Shown: one piece after another, positions 7,869 through 15,774 of the stretch
Layout: every line of letters begins with the position of its first letter
Numbering within the stretch: position 1 is the stretch's first letter
NCBI RefSeq assembly: GCF_000745015.1
Contig: NZ_JQNA01000002.1
Location: forward strand, 3,348,001 to 3,412,000
Length of the DNA stretch: 64,000 nt
Direction of reading: 5' to 3'
From: Burkholderia sp. 9120
GTDB lineage: Bacteria; Pseudomonadota; Gammaproteobacteria; Burkholderiales; Burkholderiaceae
The notes under the pieces: model-generated
What the model saw: only the letters and a program-made list of their open reading frames with translations
What the model was told of the DNA's origin: nothing
Database searches by the model: none
Position numbers and translations under genes: made by a program

Positions 7869-10529
7869 ATGTCCAGGGACGTAGACACAATCACCGATGA
7901 GCGGGTCGCCGCGATCGCCGATCGCATGGTTGACGAAGACAAACGCGTCTCGCCCGTCGCCATCTGGAAAGAACTCGAAGGCGGTTCGCTGGTTGCGATC
8001 GTCGAGGCTTTGCAACGCTGGCGCGAAGCGCGTGTGCCCAGCACGCCCGACTTGCAGGTCCAAAGCGGCTTGCCGACCGGCGTGGCCGAAACGATCATGA
8101 GCGCCGCGGATCGTATCTGGAGCGCCTCGCAGGACGAAGCGGAGAAAGCGTTCAACCAGCGCCTCAGCGCGCTCAGCGAGCACCTCGATGCCGCGCTCTC
8201 CGAACGCGACGAGGCGTTCGCCGAGTATCAGAAGACCATCGAAGAAGTCGAAGCGGGCCGCGAGCGGCTCGCCGCACAAACACGTGCGCTGGCCGCGTCG
8301 GAAGACACGGCCTTGAGCCTCGGCGCGGAACTGGTGGCGGCAAGCCGTCGCGCGGAAGCGTGCGACGCGCGCATCGAGGAACTGGAGCAGCGCGCGCTGG
8401 CGGACAACGCCAGGCTCGAAACCGTCCATGCGACGCTCGACGCGGAACGTCTGGCGCGTGAAGAACTGGTGGCGGCCGCGGCAGACAAAGACGACGAGAT
8501 AGCGCGGCTCACGCAGGAGCGCGATCACGCGCAGCAGCAGATCGTGACGTTGGGCGAGGCGTGTCAGGCGAAATCGGACGAAGCGGACCGATGGTCGCAG
8601 GACGCGGTTGCGGCAACCTCGCGCGCGCAAACCGCCGAGGCGCGCATCGAAGACCTGGAGCAGCGCGCATCGGTTGAAAACGCCGCGCTGGAAGCGACCA
8701 AAGCGACGCTAGACGACGAACGTCAGGCGCGCGAAGCGTTGATCGCGGTGGTGTCGGGCAAAGACGCCGAGATCGCTCGCGTCACGCAGGAACGCGACCA
8801 TGCGCAGCAACAGGTCGCCACGTTGGACGACGCATGTCAGGCGAAGTCGCAAGAGGCGAGCCGCTGGTCGCAAAACGCGGCGGCGGCCACCTCGCGCGCG
8901 CAAGCCGCCGAGACGCGCATCGAGGAACTGGAGCAGCGCGTGTCGGCGGAAAGCGCCGCGCTGGAAGCCACCCGCACGACGCTTGAAGAAGAGCGTCACG
9001 CGCGTGAAGCGCTGATCGTGGTGGTCGCGGGTAAAGACGCAGAGATCGCGCGCGTCACGCAAGACCGCGATCGCGCGCAGCAGCAGGTCGCCACGTTGGA
9101 CGAGGCGTTGCGGGCGAAGTCGGAAGAGGCGGACAAGTGGTCGCTGGACGCCGCCGCGGCGACGACGCGCACACACACCGCCGAGGCGCGTATCGAGGAA
9201 CTGGAGCAACGTGCGTCGGTGGAAAGCGCCACGCTCGCGGCCACGAACGCGATGCTTGAAGAAGAGCGCCAGGCTCGCGCGGCATTGATCATGGTGGTGG
9301 CCGGCAAAGACGCGGAGATCGCACGCGTCACGCAGGACCGCGATCATGCGCTGCAGCAGGTCGCCACGTTAAATGACGCATGTCAGGCGAAGTCGGAAGA
9401 GGCGCAACGATGGTCGCAGGACGCGGCGTCGGCCACGTCGCGCGCGCACACCGCCGAGGCGCGAATTCAGGAACTGGAGCAGCGTGCGTCTGAAGAAATG
9501 GCAACGCTTGAGGCCACCAGGGTCACGCTCGAAGAACAACGCCAGGCGTATGACGTATTGAACGAACTGGTCGTAAGCAAAGACGCTGAGATAACGCGAG
9601 TCACGCAGGAACGCGATCACGCGCAGCAGCAGGCTGCCACGTTGAGCGACACCGGGCAGGCCAAGTCGCAAGAGGCGGAACGCGCCGCGCATGACGCGGC
9701 GACGGCCACGTCGCGCGCGCTAGCCGCCGAGGCACGCATCGAGGAACTGGAGCAGCGCGTGTCGGCGGAAAGCGCGGCGCTCGCCGCCACCCAAACCACG
9801 CTCGAAGCAGAACGCCAGGCGCACGAAGTACTGACCGAGCGTGTCGTCAGTAAAGAGGCCGAGATCGCGCGAGTCACGCAGGAACACGATCACGCGCAGC
9901 AGCAACTCGCCGCGCTGGACACCGCCCGTCAGGCGCAATCGGCGGAACTCGACGCGAGCCGCGAACACGTCGGCACGCTGACCGCGGCCGCTGAAGCCGC
10001 GAGTGCCGAGCTGACGCGACTGTCGCAGGAAGCCACCGCCGCGAAGGAACGCGCGGACGCCGCCGAACAGCATGCCGCCCAATTGCAGCAACGCATTGCG
10101 GAGCGGCCGCACGCCGCCGCCAAACACAATCGACGCCACCCGCAGCCTGGCGTCAAAGAGGACGAGACCGACAGCGCTGAGGAAATCGCCGCGCTGCAGC
10201 GTCAGGTGGCAGCGCAAGCCAAAGCGCACACCAAGGCCTTCGACGAGCTTCACGCGAATGCCGAACAATGGGTGGCGCATGCGAAGGATCTCAAGCAACG
10301 CCTCGGTCTCGCGAGCGAGCGGATCATCTTCATCGACGCGCGCAGCACCGGAGAAGTGGTGCTGGTTCGTCGGCTCGCGTCGGAACTGGAGCGCCTCAAG
10401 CCGGATCACGAGTTGATATCGCGCGACATGCAGCAAAAACTGATCGGCGCGACGATGGCGCAGCAACTGGCGCAGAAGGGCTATCGCTACGACGCGACCA
10501 CGGCGGTCATGTCGAAGATCGAGCGCTGA
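7869..10529 (+). CDS. KfrA-like DNA-binding giant coiled-coil protein
   Basis: This is an 886-residue, Glu/Ala/Arg/Gln-rich protein. The first 60 residues (motifs ERVAAIADRMVDE and VSPVAIWKELEGGS) resemble the N-terminal helix-turn-helix of KfrA-type plasmid proteins. Residues about 90-740 form one long coiled coil that includes five full 91-residue repeats, exactly 13 heptads each. A basic, Pro/His-containing linker (about 742-770) precedes a distinct C-terminal segment of about 110 residues. KfrA proteins bind DNA and polymerise; a chromosomal role here is inference. The next gene starts 11 bases downstream, so both are probably one operon. Function is otherwise unknown. Confidence 0.75.
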   Translation: MSRDVDTITDERVAAIADRMVDEDKRVSPVAIWKELEGGSLVAIVEALQRWREARVPSTPDLQVQSGLPTGVAETIMSAADRIWSASQDEAEKAFNQRLSALSEHLDAALSERDEAFAEYQKTIEEVEAGRERLAAQTRALAASEDTALSLGAELVAASRRAEACDARIEELEQRALADNARLETVHATLDAERLAREELVAAAADKDDEIARLTQERDHAQQQIVTLGEACQAKSDEADRWSQDAVAATSRAQTAEARIEDLEQRASVENAALEATKATLDDERQAREALIAVVSGKDAEIARVTQERDHAQQQVATLDDACQAKSQEASRWSQNAAAATSRAQAAETRIEELEQRVSAESAALEATRTTLEEERHAREALIVVVAGKDAEIARVTQDRDRAQQQVATLDEALRAKSEEADKWSLDAAAATTRTHTAEARIEELEQRASVESATLAATNAMLEEERQARAALIMVVAGKDAEIARVTQDRDHALQQVATLNDACQAKSEEAQRWSQDAASATSRAHTAEARIQELEQRASEEMATLEATRVTLEEQRQAYDVLNELVVSKDAEITRVTQERDHAQQQAATLSDTGQAKSQEAERAAHDAATATSRALAAEARIEELEQRVSAESAALAATQTTLEAERQAHEVLTERVVSKEAEIARVTQEHDHAQQQLAALDTARQAQSAELDASREHVGTLTAAAEAASAELTRLSQEATAAKERADAAEQHAAQLQQRIAERPHAAAKHNRRHPQPGVKEDETDSAEEIAALQRQVAAQAKAHTKAFDELHANAEQWVAHAKDLKQRLGLASERIIFIDARSTGEVVLVRRLASELERLKPDHELISRDMQQKLIGATMAQQLAQKGYRYDATTAVMSKIER
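8487..9851 (+). repeat. Five in-frame tandem repeats of 273 bp
   Basis: The codon for the Lys of the K-D-x-E-I motif recurs at 8487, 8760, 9033, 9306, 9579 and 9852, each exactly 273 bases apart. This gives five complete units and a partial sixth; a weaker copy is recognisable before 8487. Each unit carries the blocks TQERDHAQQQ, RIEELEQR and a LEEERQAREAL-like segment. The high DNA similarity between units points to expansion by recombination, with length kept at 13 heptads. Confidence 0.93.
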
Positions 10530-10540
10530 TCGATCTGCTT

Positions 10541-12163
10541 ATGTGTCCGTCTTCCCTTGGTGAACCTTCCCGTTCGGCTCAAGACGAGCCGGTAGCGCAG
10601 CCGGATCCGTCGGCGAGATTCATCGACGCGCTGAACAAGGTGAAGCCGCTGCTCGACTTGCAGCCGCCGTTGCCGCCCAAGGAATTAGCCGAGGCGTTGC
10701 AACTCGCGGCCGTCAGTTCGCTTGGTCTGGGCGATCTCGCCGACGCCGAGGCTTACTGGCGTCGCGCTATCGAAACGAATCCTCGTTTCGCGGATGCGTA
10801 CCTGAACCTCGCCACCTTGCTGAAGGGTCTCAACCGCCTGGCTGACGTGGAAGCGTTATTGCGGCAATTGCTCGACGTGTGCCCCGATCTCGCGGACGTT
10901 CACAACCAGCTCGGCTCACTCCTTCAGGACCAGGCGCGCATGGCCGAAGCGGAAGCGGCGTATCGGCAAGCGTCGCGCATTCTGCCTGATCGCCTCGAGT
11001 TTCATTACAACCTCGGCACTGTGTTGAGACCGCTAGGCCGCTGGAGCGAAGCCGCCGATGCCTATCGGCGCGCTATCGCACTGCGTCCCGATTTCGTCAT
11101 GGGGTACAGCAACCTCGGCAACATCCTGAAGGAACTGGGCCGTCTGACGGATGCGGAGGCCGCCTACCGGCAGGCGCTTGCCGTTAGCGATGACTATCAC
11201 ATGGCGCGGTTCGCGCTGGCCACGCTGCTGCTGAGCATGGGGCGCTTCGACGAAGGCTGGCGGTTGCATGACGCGCGTCATGCGGACCCTGGGTCGATGC
11301 AACATAAGACGCAGAAGGTCGTCGGGCGTCCGCGCTGGCAAGGCGAATCGCTGGTGGGGAAAAAACTGCTGGTCTGGCAGGAGGGCGGACTCGGCGATGC
11401 GATTCATTTCGGCCGCTATCTGCCGCTGCTGAAGGCGCAAGGCGCGGCGCAGGTCGCGTTTGTCTGCGCTGCGTCGCTGCATCGGCTGTTCGCCACGGTG
11501 GAGGGCGTCGACGTGGTGTTGACGCACGAGGCGGGCTGGGCCGCGGCGTCGAGTTACGACTACTGGACGAGTCCGTTGAGTGTGCCGTTTTACCTGCGGA
11601 CAACGACGGAAACGATGCCGCCGCCTCTTCGGCTGAACCTCGATCCCTCACTCGCCGACGTCTGGCGCGAGCGCCTCGCAACACTTCCCTCGGGCCGCAG
11701 AATCGGACTCGTCTGGAAAGGCAATGCGCTCCACCAGAACGACGCGAACCGCTCACTGTCGTCCCTCGCGATGCTCGCGCCGATTTGGCGTTTGCCTGGT
11801 GTGAGCTTCGTGAGTCTGCAAAAAGGCGACGGAGAGGACGAGGCGCAATCGCCGCCCGCCGAACAGCCGCTGCTGCATCTCGGTTCTGCAACGAAGGACA
11901 TGGCGGATAGCGCCGCGATCGTCGCGCAACTCGATCTGGTGATCTGCGTGGATACGGCGATTGCGCATCTCGCGGCGTCGGTCGGTACGCGCTGCTGGGT
12001 GATGTTGCCGGAGCAGTCCGTCGACTGGCGCTGGATGCTCGAACGCGACGACTCGCCGTGGTATCCGGAGACGATCCGGCTGTTTCGTCAGCCTTTGGGT
12101 GGACGTTGGCCTGCGGTGATCGAACGGGTACGGCAGGCCTGTGTCGAGGTGTTTGAAGCGTAA
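10541..12163 (+). CDS. TPR protein with glycosyltransferase-9-like C terminus
   Basis: The ATG at 10541, 11 bases after the coiled-coil gene, gives 540 residues. Residues about 35-240 hold five to six tetratricopeptide repeats with signatures such as DAEAYWRRAIETNPRFADAY and AEAEAAYRQA. The C-terminal 290 residues resemble ADP-heptose-type glycosyltransferase family 9 folds, including LLVWQEGGLGDAIHF near the middle and LVICVDTAIAHLAASVG near the end. Such TPR-GT proteins are common in Burkholderia, often without a known acceptor. The gene ends one base before the convergent LysR gene. Location is probably cytoplasmic, since no signal peptide is seen. Confidence 0.82.
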   Translation: MCPSSLGEPSRSAQDEPVAQPDPSARFIDALNKVKPLLDLQPPLPPKELAEALQLAAVSSLGLGDLADAEAYWRRAIETNPRFADAYLNLATLLKGLNRLADVEALLRQLLDVCPDLADVHNQLGSLLQDQARMAEAEAAYRQASRILPDRLEFHYNLGTVLRPLGRWSEAADAYRRAIALRPDFVMGYSNLGNILKELGRLTDAEAAYRQALAVSDDYHMARFALATLLLSMGRFDEGWRLHDARHADPGSMQHKTQKVVGRPRWQGESLVGKKLLVWQEGGLGDAIHFGRYLPLLKAQGAAQVAFVCAASLHRLFATVEGVDVVLTHEAGWAAASSYDYWTSPLSVPFYLRTTTETMPPPLRLNLDPSLADVWRERLATLPSGRRIGLVWKGNALHQNDANRSLSSLAMLAPIWRLPGVSFVSLQKGDGEDEAQSPPAEQPLLHLGSATKDMADSAAIVAQLDLVICVDTAIAHLAASVGTRCWVMLPEQSVDWRWMLERDDSPWYPETIRLFRQPLGGRWPAVIERVRQACVEVFEA

Positions 12164-12164
12164 T

Positions 12165-13085
12165 TCAAGGGACGGCCCGAAAACTGTCCCAAGGCGGTTC
12201 GTCGCCAAACGCCTCGACCAGGCAATCGATAAACCGCCGCACCTTCGAAGGCACGTAACGCGCGGACGGATACACCGCGTGAATCGTCAGCTCGGGCGCT
12301 CTGAAACCCGGCAGCAGCACGACGAGATTGCCCGCCTTGATGTGCTCGCCGAATACGAAAGTGGGACCGTACGCAATGCCGATACCGGCGAGTGCGCCCG
12401 CCACCAGCATCTGCATGTTGTTGGCCTGCATTCGCAGCGGGCCGCCGATCACGTGATAGCGATCCTGCTCGTCCAGCAACGTCCATTCGCCCGCCGACAC
12501 GGCCTCGCTGAACGCGAGACGCGGCGCACGAGCCAGATCGCCGGGCGTGTGCGGCACGCCTTCGCGCGCGAGAAAAGCCGGCGACGCGCAGATCACCATC
12601 CGGCAGGGCGCCAGCCGACGTGCGACGAGCTGCGAGTCCGGTAATCGGCCAATCCGGATCGCGACGTCGATGCCGTCGTTTTGCAGATCCACGTAGCGAT
12701 CGTCGAGCGCAATGTCGATGTCGACGTGAGGGTGGTCGCTCAGATATCGCGTCACCACGTCCCCCATATGCATCGCGCCGAACGTGACCGGCGCGGCGAC
12801 GCGCAGCATGCCGCTCGCGATCCGCTGCGCGTCGCTCGCCTCGCGGTTGGCGTCGTCGAACTCGTCGAGAATGCGCTTGCAGCGAGCGTAATACGCGCGG
12901 CCGGCGTCCGTCAGGCTCAGGCTGCGGGTACTGCGTTGTAACAGGCGCACCTTGAGTTCGGCTTCGAGCCCGCTCAAATGCTTGCCGGCCATCGACGCCG
13001 ATAAGCCGAAGCGCCGGCCTGCCGCGACAAGGCTGCCTTCGTCGACCGCGGCGACGAACACCGCGATGCTGGCGAAACGATCCAT
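12165..13085 (-). CDS. LysR-family transcriptional regulator
   Basis: The start at 13085 gives a 306-residue LysR-type regulator. The N-terminal winged helix covers residues 1-60 (MDRFASIAVFVAAVDEGSLV, then GLSASMAGKHLSGLE). The effector-binding domain covers about 90-300. It lies back to back with an alpha/beta hydrolase gene (135-base gap), the usual arrangement in which the regulator controls the divergent gene and itself. An inverted repeat at 13121-13141 is a candidate binding site. An in-frame upstream start at 13130 would add 15 residues that are not family-like. Confidence 0.92.
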   Translation of the reverse strand: MDRFASIAVFVAAVDEGSLVAAGRRFGLSASMAGKHLSGLEAELKVRLLQRSTRSLSLTDAGRAYYARCKRILDEFDDANREASDAQRIASGMLRVAAPVTFGAMHMGDVVTRYLSDHPHVDIDIALDDRYVDLQNDGIDVAIRIGRLPDSQLVARRLAPCRMVICASPAFLAREGVPHTPGDLARAPRLAFSEAVSAGEWTLLDEQDRYHVIGGPLRMQANNMQMLVAGALAGIGIAYGPTFVFGEHIKAGNLVVLLPGFRAPELTIHAVYPSARYVPSKVRRFIDCLVEAFGDEPPWDSFRAVP

Positions 13086-13120
13086 GGCGACTCCAGTCGA
13101 TAGTTTTACGATCGAATCAT

Positions 13121-13141
13121 GATAATGCAACCGGGATTATC
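13121..13141. promoter_or_regulatory. Candidate LysR operator (inverted repeat)
   Basis: GATAAT at 13121-13126 and ATTATC at 13136-13141 form a perfect 6-bp dyad with a 9-base spacer, inside the 135-bp divergent LysR/hydrolase intergenic region. The half-site spacing is not the textbook T-N11-A, so the link to the regulator is by position only. Confidence 0.45.
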
Positions 13142-13220
13142 GCGAGACACGATTAAATCTACCATCGAACTCAATGCCTGACGACGGGCAGAGACAGGCT
13201 CAACGCGCAGGGAGTTTCAA

Positions 13221-14030
13221 ATGAAAATCGACTCGAATGGTGTACGGATTCACGTGAGGGAACTGGGTTTCGACGACGGCGGCGACACGCCCGCTCTTGT
13301 GTTTCTGCATTACTGGGGCGGCTCGTCGCGCACGTGGCACGACGTGATCGCCGCGCTGCCGAACGTGTACCGAACGGTCGCGCCGGATCACCGCGGCTGG
13401 GGCGATTCGGACAAGCCGGCCGCCGGATACGCACTCGCCGATCTCGCCGACGACGCTCAGCGCGTGATCGAAGCGCTCGCGCTGCGGCGCTTCGTGCTGG
13501 TCGGGCATTCGATGGGCGGTAAGGTGGCGCAGTTGCTGGCGGCGCGCCGTCCGCAAGGTCTGGCCGGTCTCGTGCTGGTCGCGCCGTCGCCGCCGGTGCC
13601 GTTGCAATTGCCGGCCGAAGCGTTGGCGCAGATGGAAAGCGCTTATGCCACGCCGGCTTCGGTCGAAGCGTCCATTGACGGCATGTTGTGCGCGAAACCA
13701 TTGAGCCCCGCGCATCGCCGGCAAGTGATCGAAGACAGCTTGCGTGGCGCGCCCGAAGCGAAGGCCGCGTGGCCGCGAGCCACGAGCCGTGAAGACATTA
13801 CGCGTGAAGTCGCCTCGATCGATGTGCCGACCACGATCATTGCCGGCGAACTGGATCGCGTGGATAGCGTGGCGGTGCTGCAGCGGGAAGTGCTCGGCCG
13901 CATTCCGCACGCGGTGATGCATGTGCTGCCCGGTGTCGGGCATTTATCGCCGCTCGAAGCACCGGCTGAAGTCGCAGAGCGGATTCACGACTTCGTTCGG
14001 CGTCTCGCGCGCGTTGAGCACGACGCGTAA
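13221..14030 (+). CDS. Alpha/beta hydrolase
   Basis: This is a 269-residue cytoplasmic alpha/beta hydrolase. The oxyanion segment FLHYWGGSSRTW is near residue 35. The nucleophile elbow GHSMGG is near residue 100. The late acid and the catalytic His are in the C-terminal part (AGELDRVDS, then GVGHLSPLEAP). The closest broad relatives are haloperoxidase/esterase-type enzymes; the substrate cannot be assigned. The divergent LysR gene probably regulates it in response to a related small molecule. A GC-rich hairpin follows the stop. Confidence 0.88.
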   Translation: MKIDSNGVRIHVRELGFDDGGDTPALVFLHYWGGSSRTWHDVIAALPNVYRTVAPDHRGWGDSDKPAAGYALADLADDAQRVIEALALRRFVLVGHSMGGKVAQLLAARRPQGLAGLVLVAPSPPVPLQLPAEALAQMESAYATPASVEASIDGMLCAKPLSPAHRRQVIEDSLRGAPEAKAAWPRATSREDITREVASIDVPTTIIAGELDRVDSVAVLQREVLGRIPHAVMHVLPGVGHLSPLEAPAEVAERIHDFVRRLARVEHDA

Positions 14031-14046
14031 CGGGTAGGCGGGAGTA

Positions 14047-14072
14047 CCGGGGCGCTTTTTCGCCGGCCCCGG
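14047..14072. terminator. Probable bidirectional terminator
   Basis: Between the convergent hydrolase and DUF305 genes, CCGGGGCG (14047-14054) faces CGCC and CCCCGG (14061-14072) around a T-rich loop, with two unpaired G residues in the right arm. CTCTTTTA follows on the plus strand. The stem is imperfect, but its position suits termination from both sides. Confidence 0.5.
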
Positions 14073-14080
14073 CTGCTCTT

Positions 14081-14488
14081 TTACTTCACGCCGTGTTTCG
14101 CCTGCCAACGTTGCATGAACGCGATTTCATCGTGCTGGGCCTTGATGATGTTGCGAGCCAGGCGCTTCAACTCCGGGTCCTTGCCGTATTTCAATTCCAC
14201 TTGCGCCATTTCAACCGCGCCCTGATGGTGCGGAATCATATGCGCGACGAAATCCTTGTCGGTGTCGCCGGTGTAGGCGGGCGCGCTCATGCCTTGCATC
14301 ATCTTGTCGTCGGCGGCCTTGAACGCTTGCGTCGAATCGCTCGAGCCGGCGCCTGTCGAAGCCGGCATTTTCATGCCCGGCATGCCGGGCATGGTGCCGC
14401 TTTGCTGCGCGTGAACCGGCGCGGCCGCGACGGCAAACGCCAGGCCGCTGAACAGACAGAGGGCGCGAAAGGCGCGAAGGTTTTTCAT
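14081..14488 (-). CDS. Exported DUF305 protein, copper-associated
   Basis: This 135-residue periplasmic protein has a signal peptide (about 1-27, ending APVHA). A short Met-rich stretch (GTMPGMPGMKMP) of the kind that binds Cu(I) follows. The DUF305 domain has its hallmark MIPHHQGAVEMAQVEL and a C-terminal HDEIAFMQRW. Family members such as CopM bind copper through Met and His. It lies 64 bases downstream of the copper-chaperone gene on the same strand and probably shares its CueR-type promoter. The rest of the block is divergent copper-export and oxidase genes, supporting a copper-tolerance role. Confidence 0.85.
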   Translation of the reverse strand: MKNLRAFRALCLFSGLAFAVAAAPVHAQQSGTMPGMPGMKMPASTGAGSSDSTQAFKAADDKMMQGMSAPAYTGDTDKDFVAHMIPHHQGAVEMAQVELKYGKDPELKRLARNIIKAQHDEIAFMQRWQAKHGVK

Positions 14489-14552
14489 GGTGGATGTCCG
14501 TTAGGAAAAGGGTGTCCTGGTCGATGCGTTTATCGGCAGCGGTTCATTTCAT

Positions 14553-14750
14553 TCAGGCTCTCGCCAACGGATGAAAACCCGCTGCCTCGATGACCTCGAT
14601 GATCCGCTGCGACGATTGCGTCGACGTGACCTTGACGATTTTAACGGGGACGTCGACGTCGAGCTTCGCGGCGGGGTCGAGTTGGGTGACCGCGCGCTTG
14701 ATCGCATTGGCGCATCCGCCGCACGTCATATCCGGGATTTCGAATTCCAT
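14553..14750 (-). CDS. copZ: Heavy-metal-associated (CopZ-like) copper chaperone
   Basis: The product is a 65-residue cytosolic single-domain metallochaperone. The metal site MTCGGC lies at about residues 8-13 (Cys-x-x-Cys), followed by the ferredoxin-like fold ending IIEVIEAAGFHP. The start at 14750 follows the family exactly; upstream in-frame codons would add unrelated residues. A 21-bp CueR-type operator lies about 50 bases upstream in the correct orientation. It likely carries Cu(I) to an exporter or to the regulator. No P-type ATPase gene lies next to it, so its partner is elsewhere. Confidence 0.88.
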   Translation of the reverse strand: MEFEIPDMTCGGCANAIKRAVTQLDPAAKLDVDVPVKIVKVTSTQSSQRIIEVIEAAGFHPLARA

Positions 14751-14798
14751 TTGCTGCCTCCAATGAGTCGTTAATGAGTGGCCAGGACTCAAGCGTGG

Positions 14799-14819
14799 AC
14801 CTTCCCACCGCAGTAAGGT
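14799..14819 (-). promoter_or_regulatory. CueR (MerR-family) copper operator
   Basis: On the minus strand the site reads ACCTTAC-N7-GGAAGGT: 13 of 14 arm positions match the CueR consensus ACCTTCC-N7-GGAAGGT, with the exact 21-bp length. TTGACC overlaps its left end as the -35 element, as in CueR promoters. It faces the chaperone gene. No cueR gene is in the window, so the regulator must act in trans. Confidence 0.72.
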
Positions 14820-14931
14820 CAAGCGTATTGGTTCATGTATTCGACTGATATTGGGCATCACTGTATCTCGTCGCGCGAGACGCGCTTCTGGCCTTACAGT
14901 CGCCTTAATCAGCGTGCTAGACTCCGTTCCC

Positions 14932-15366
14932 ATGTCTTACTGGCGCAAACTCCTCATCGTCGTGCTGCTCGTGCTGAGCCTTCCGGTTCAGTCGTTCGCG
15001 GCCGTCTCCATGAAATGCGATTCCTCGTATTCCATCGGCGAGAGAGCGCCCGTGCGTCATGAGCCTGTTGCGAGCCAGCTTCAGCAGCTTCAACATCATG
15101 ACCACGCCGCGATGATGGCCGCGCAAGCCAGTGATATGGGCCATAGCGTCCATCTTCCGCATCACGGCACCGTTGGCGGCGAGCATCACGCGCACGCGTG
15201 CTCGACCTGCGCCGCGTGCTGTTTCGGCGGCGCGTTGCCGAATACCGCGGCGGCGTCCCTGTCGGTCGAACCTATTCATTTCACCGTTCCCCTGCCTCCC
15301 GCTGTTCGTGTCGCGTCGTTTCTGACGGACGGCATCGAACGGCCTCCGCGGCTCTCACTCGTCTAG
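14932..15366 (+). CDS. His/Cys-rich exported protein, likely metal-binding
   Basis: This 144-residue protein begins at ATG 14932 with a clear signal peptide (WRKLLIVVLLVLSLPVQSFA). The mature part is rich in His and Met (QHHDHAAMMAAQ, HLPHHGTVGGEHHAHA). It is followed by a Cys cluster, CSTCAACCFGG, and a Pro-rich tail. There is no enzymatic motif. Composition and position at the head of the TolC-like/multicopper oxidase run suggest periplasmic copper sensing or buffering. The reading is by composition only; the family resembles short Burkholderia hypothetical proteins found in copper loci. Confidence 0.75.
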   Translation: MSYWRKLLIVVLLVLSLPVQSFAAVSMKCDSSYSIGERAPVRHEPVASQLQQLQHHDHAAMMAAQASDMGHSVHLPHHGTVGGEHHAHACSTCAACCFGGALPNTAAASLSVEPIHFTVPLPPAVRVASFLTDGIERPPRLSLV

Positions 15367-15456
15367 TTCTTTCGCAGCCTCGCGCTGCGTGGTTCCCATT
15401 CGCTCCGGCGGCCGGCTTCATGTCGGCGGCCGGGACGACATACGACGAGACAATTC

Positions 15457-15774
15457 ATGCGAACGTTTATTGTGGCGCTGCTCGCCGCGACGGCAGGCTT
15501 GCCGTCGCTCGTGCACGCCCAAACCCCCTCTGTCATTCCCGACCCGGCGGATGCCGCCGCGTCGACACCCGCGCTCAGCGCGCCGTCCTTCTTCGCGGAC
15601 TACGTGAGTTACCGCGAGCCGGACGCGCCGACCTGGCAGGCGCTCAATCGCGCGGTCACGAAACCGTCGTCCGGTGACGCCGGCATGCATCACGACATGA
15701 TGCATTCCATGAGCGCCAGCGCCGGCGCAGGGCATGACATGCACGGTGCTTCCCACGAGGAGCCGATGAAATGA
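15457..15774 (+). CDS. Small exported protein of the copper operon
   Basis: This is a 105-residue protein with a signal peptide (about 1-21, ending PSLVHA). The mature region is unremarkable until the C terminus, which is Met/His-rich (MHHDMMHSMSASAGAGHDMH) and probably binds metal. The stop overlaps the start of the TolC-like gene (ATGA), so the two are translationally coupled. No known domain is recognised. A periplasmic metal-binding accessory to the efflux channel is the most reasonable reading. Confidence 0.75.
   Translation: MRTFIVALLAATAGLPSLVHAQTPSVIPDPADAAASTPALSAPSFFADYVSYREPDAPTWQALNRAVTKPSSGDAGMHHDMMHSMSASAGAGHDMHGASHEEPMK

Noticed and set aside
8487..9945. Regular 273-bp repeats considered as a CRISPR or satellite array
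   Set aside because: The units are in frame, protein-coding and contiguous with no unique spacers.
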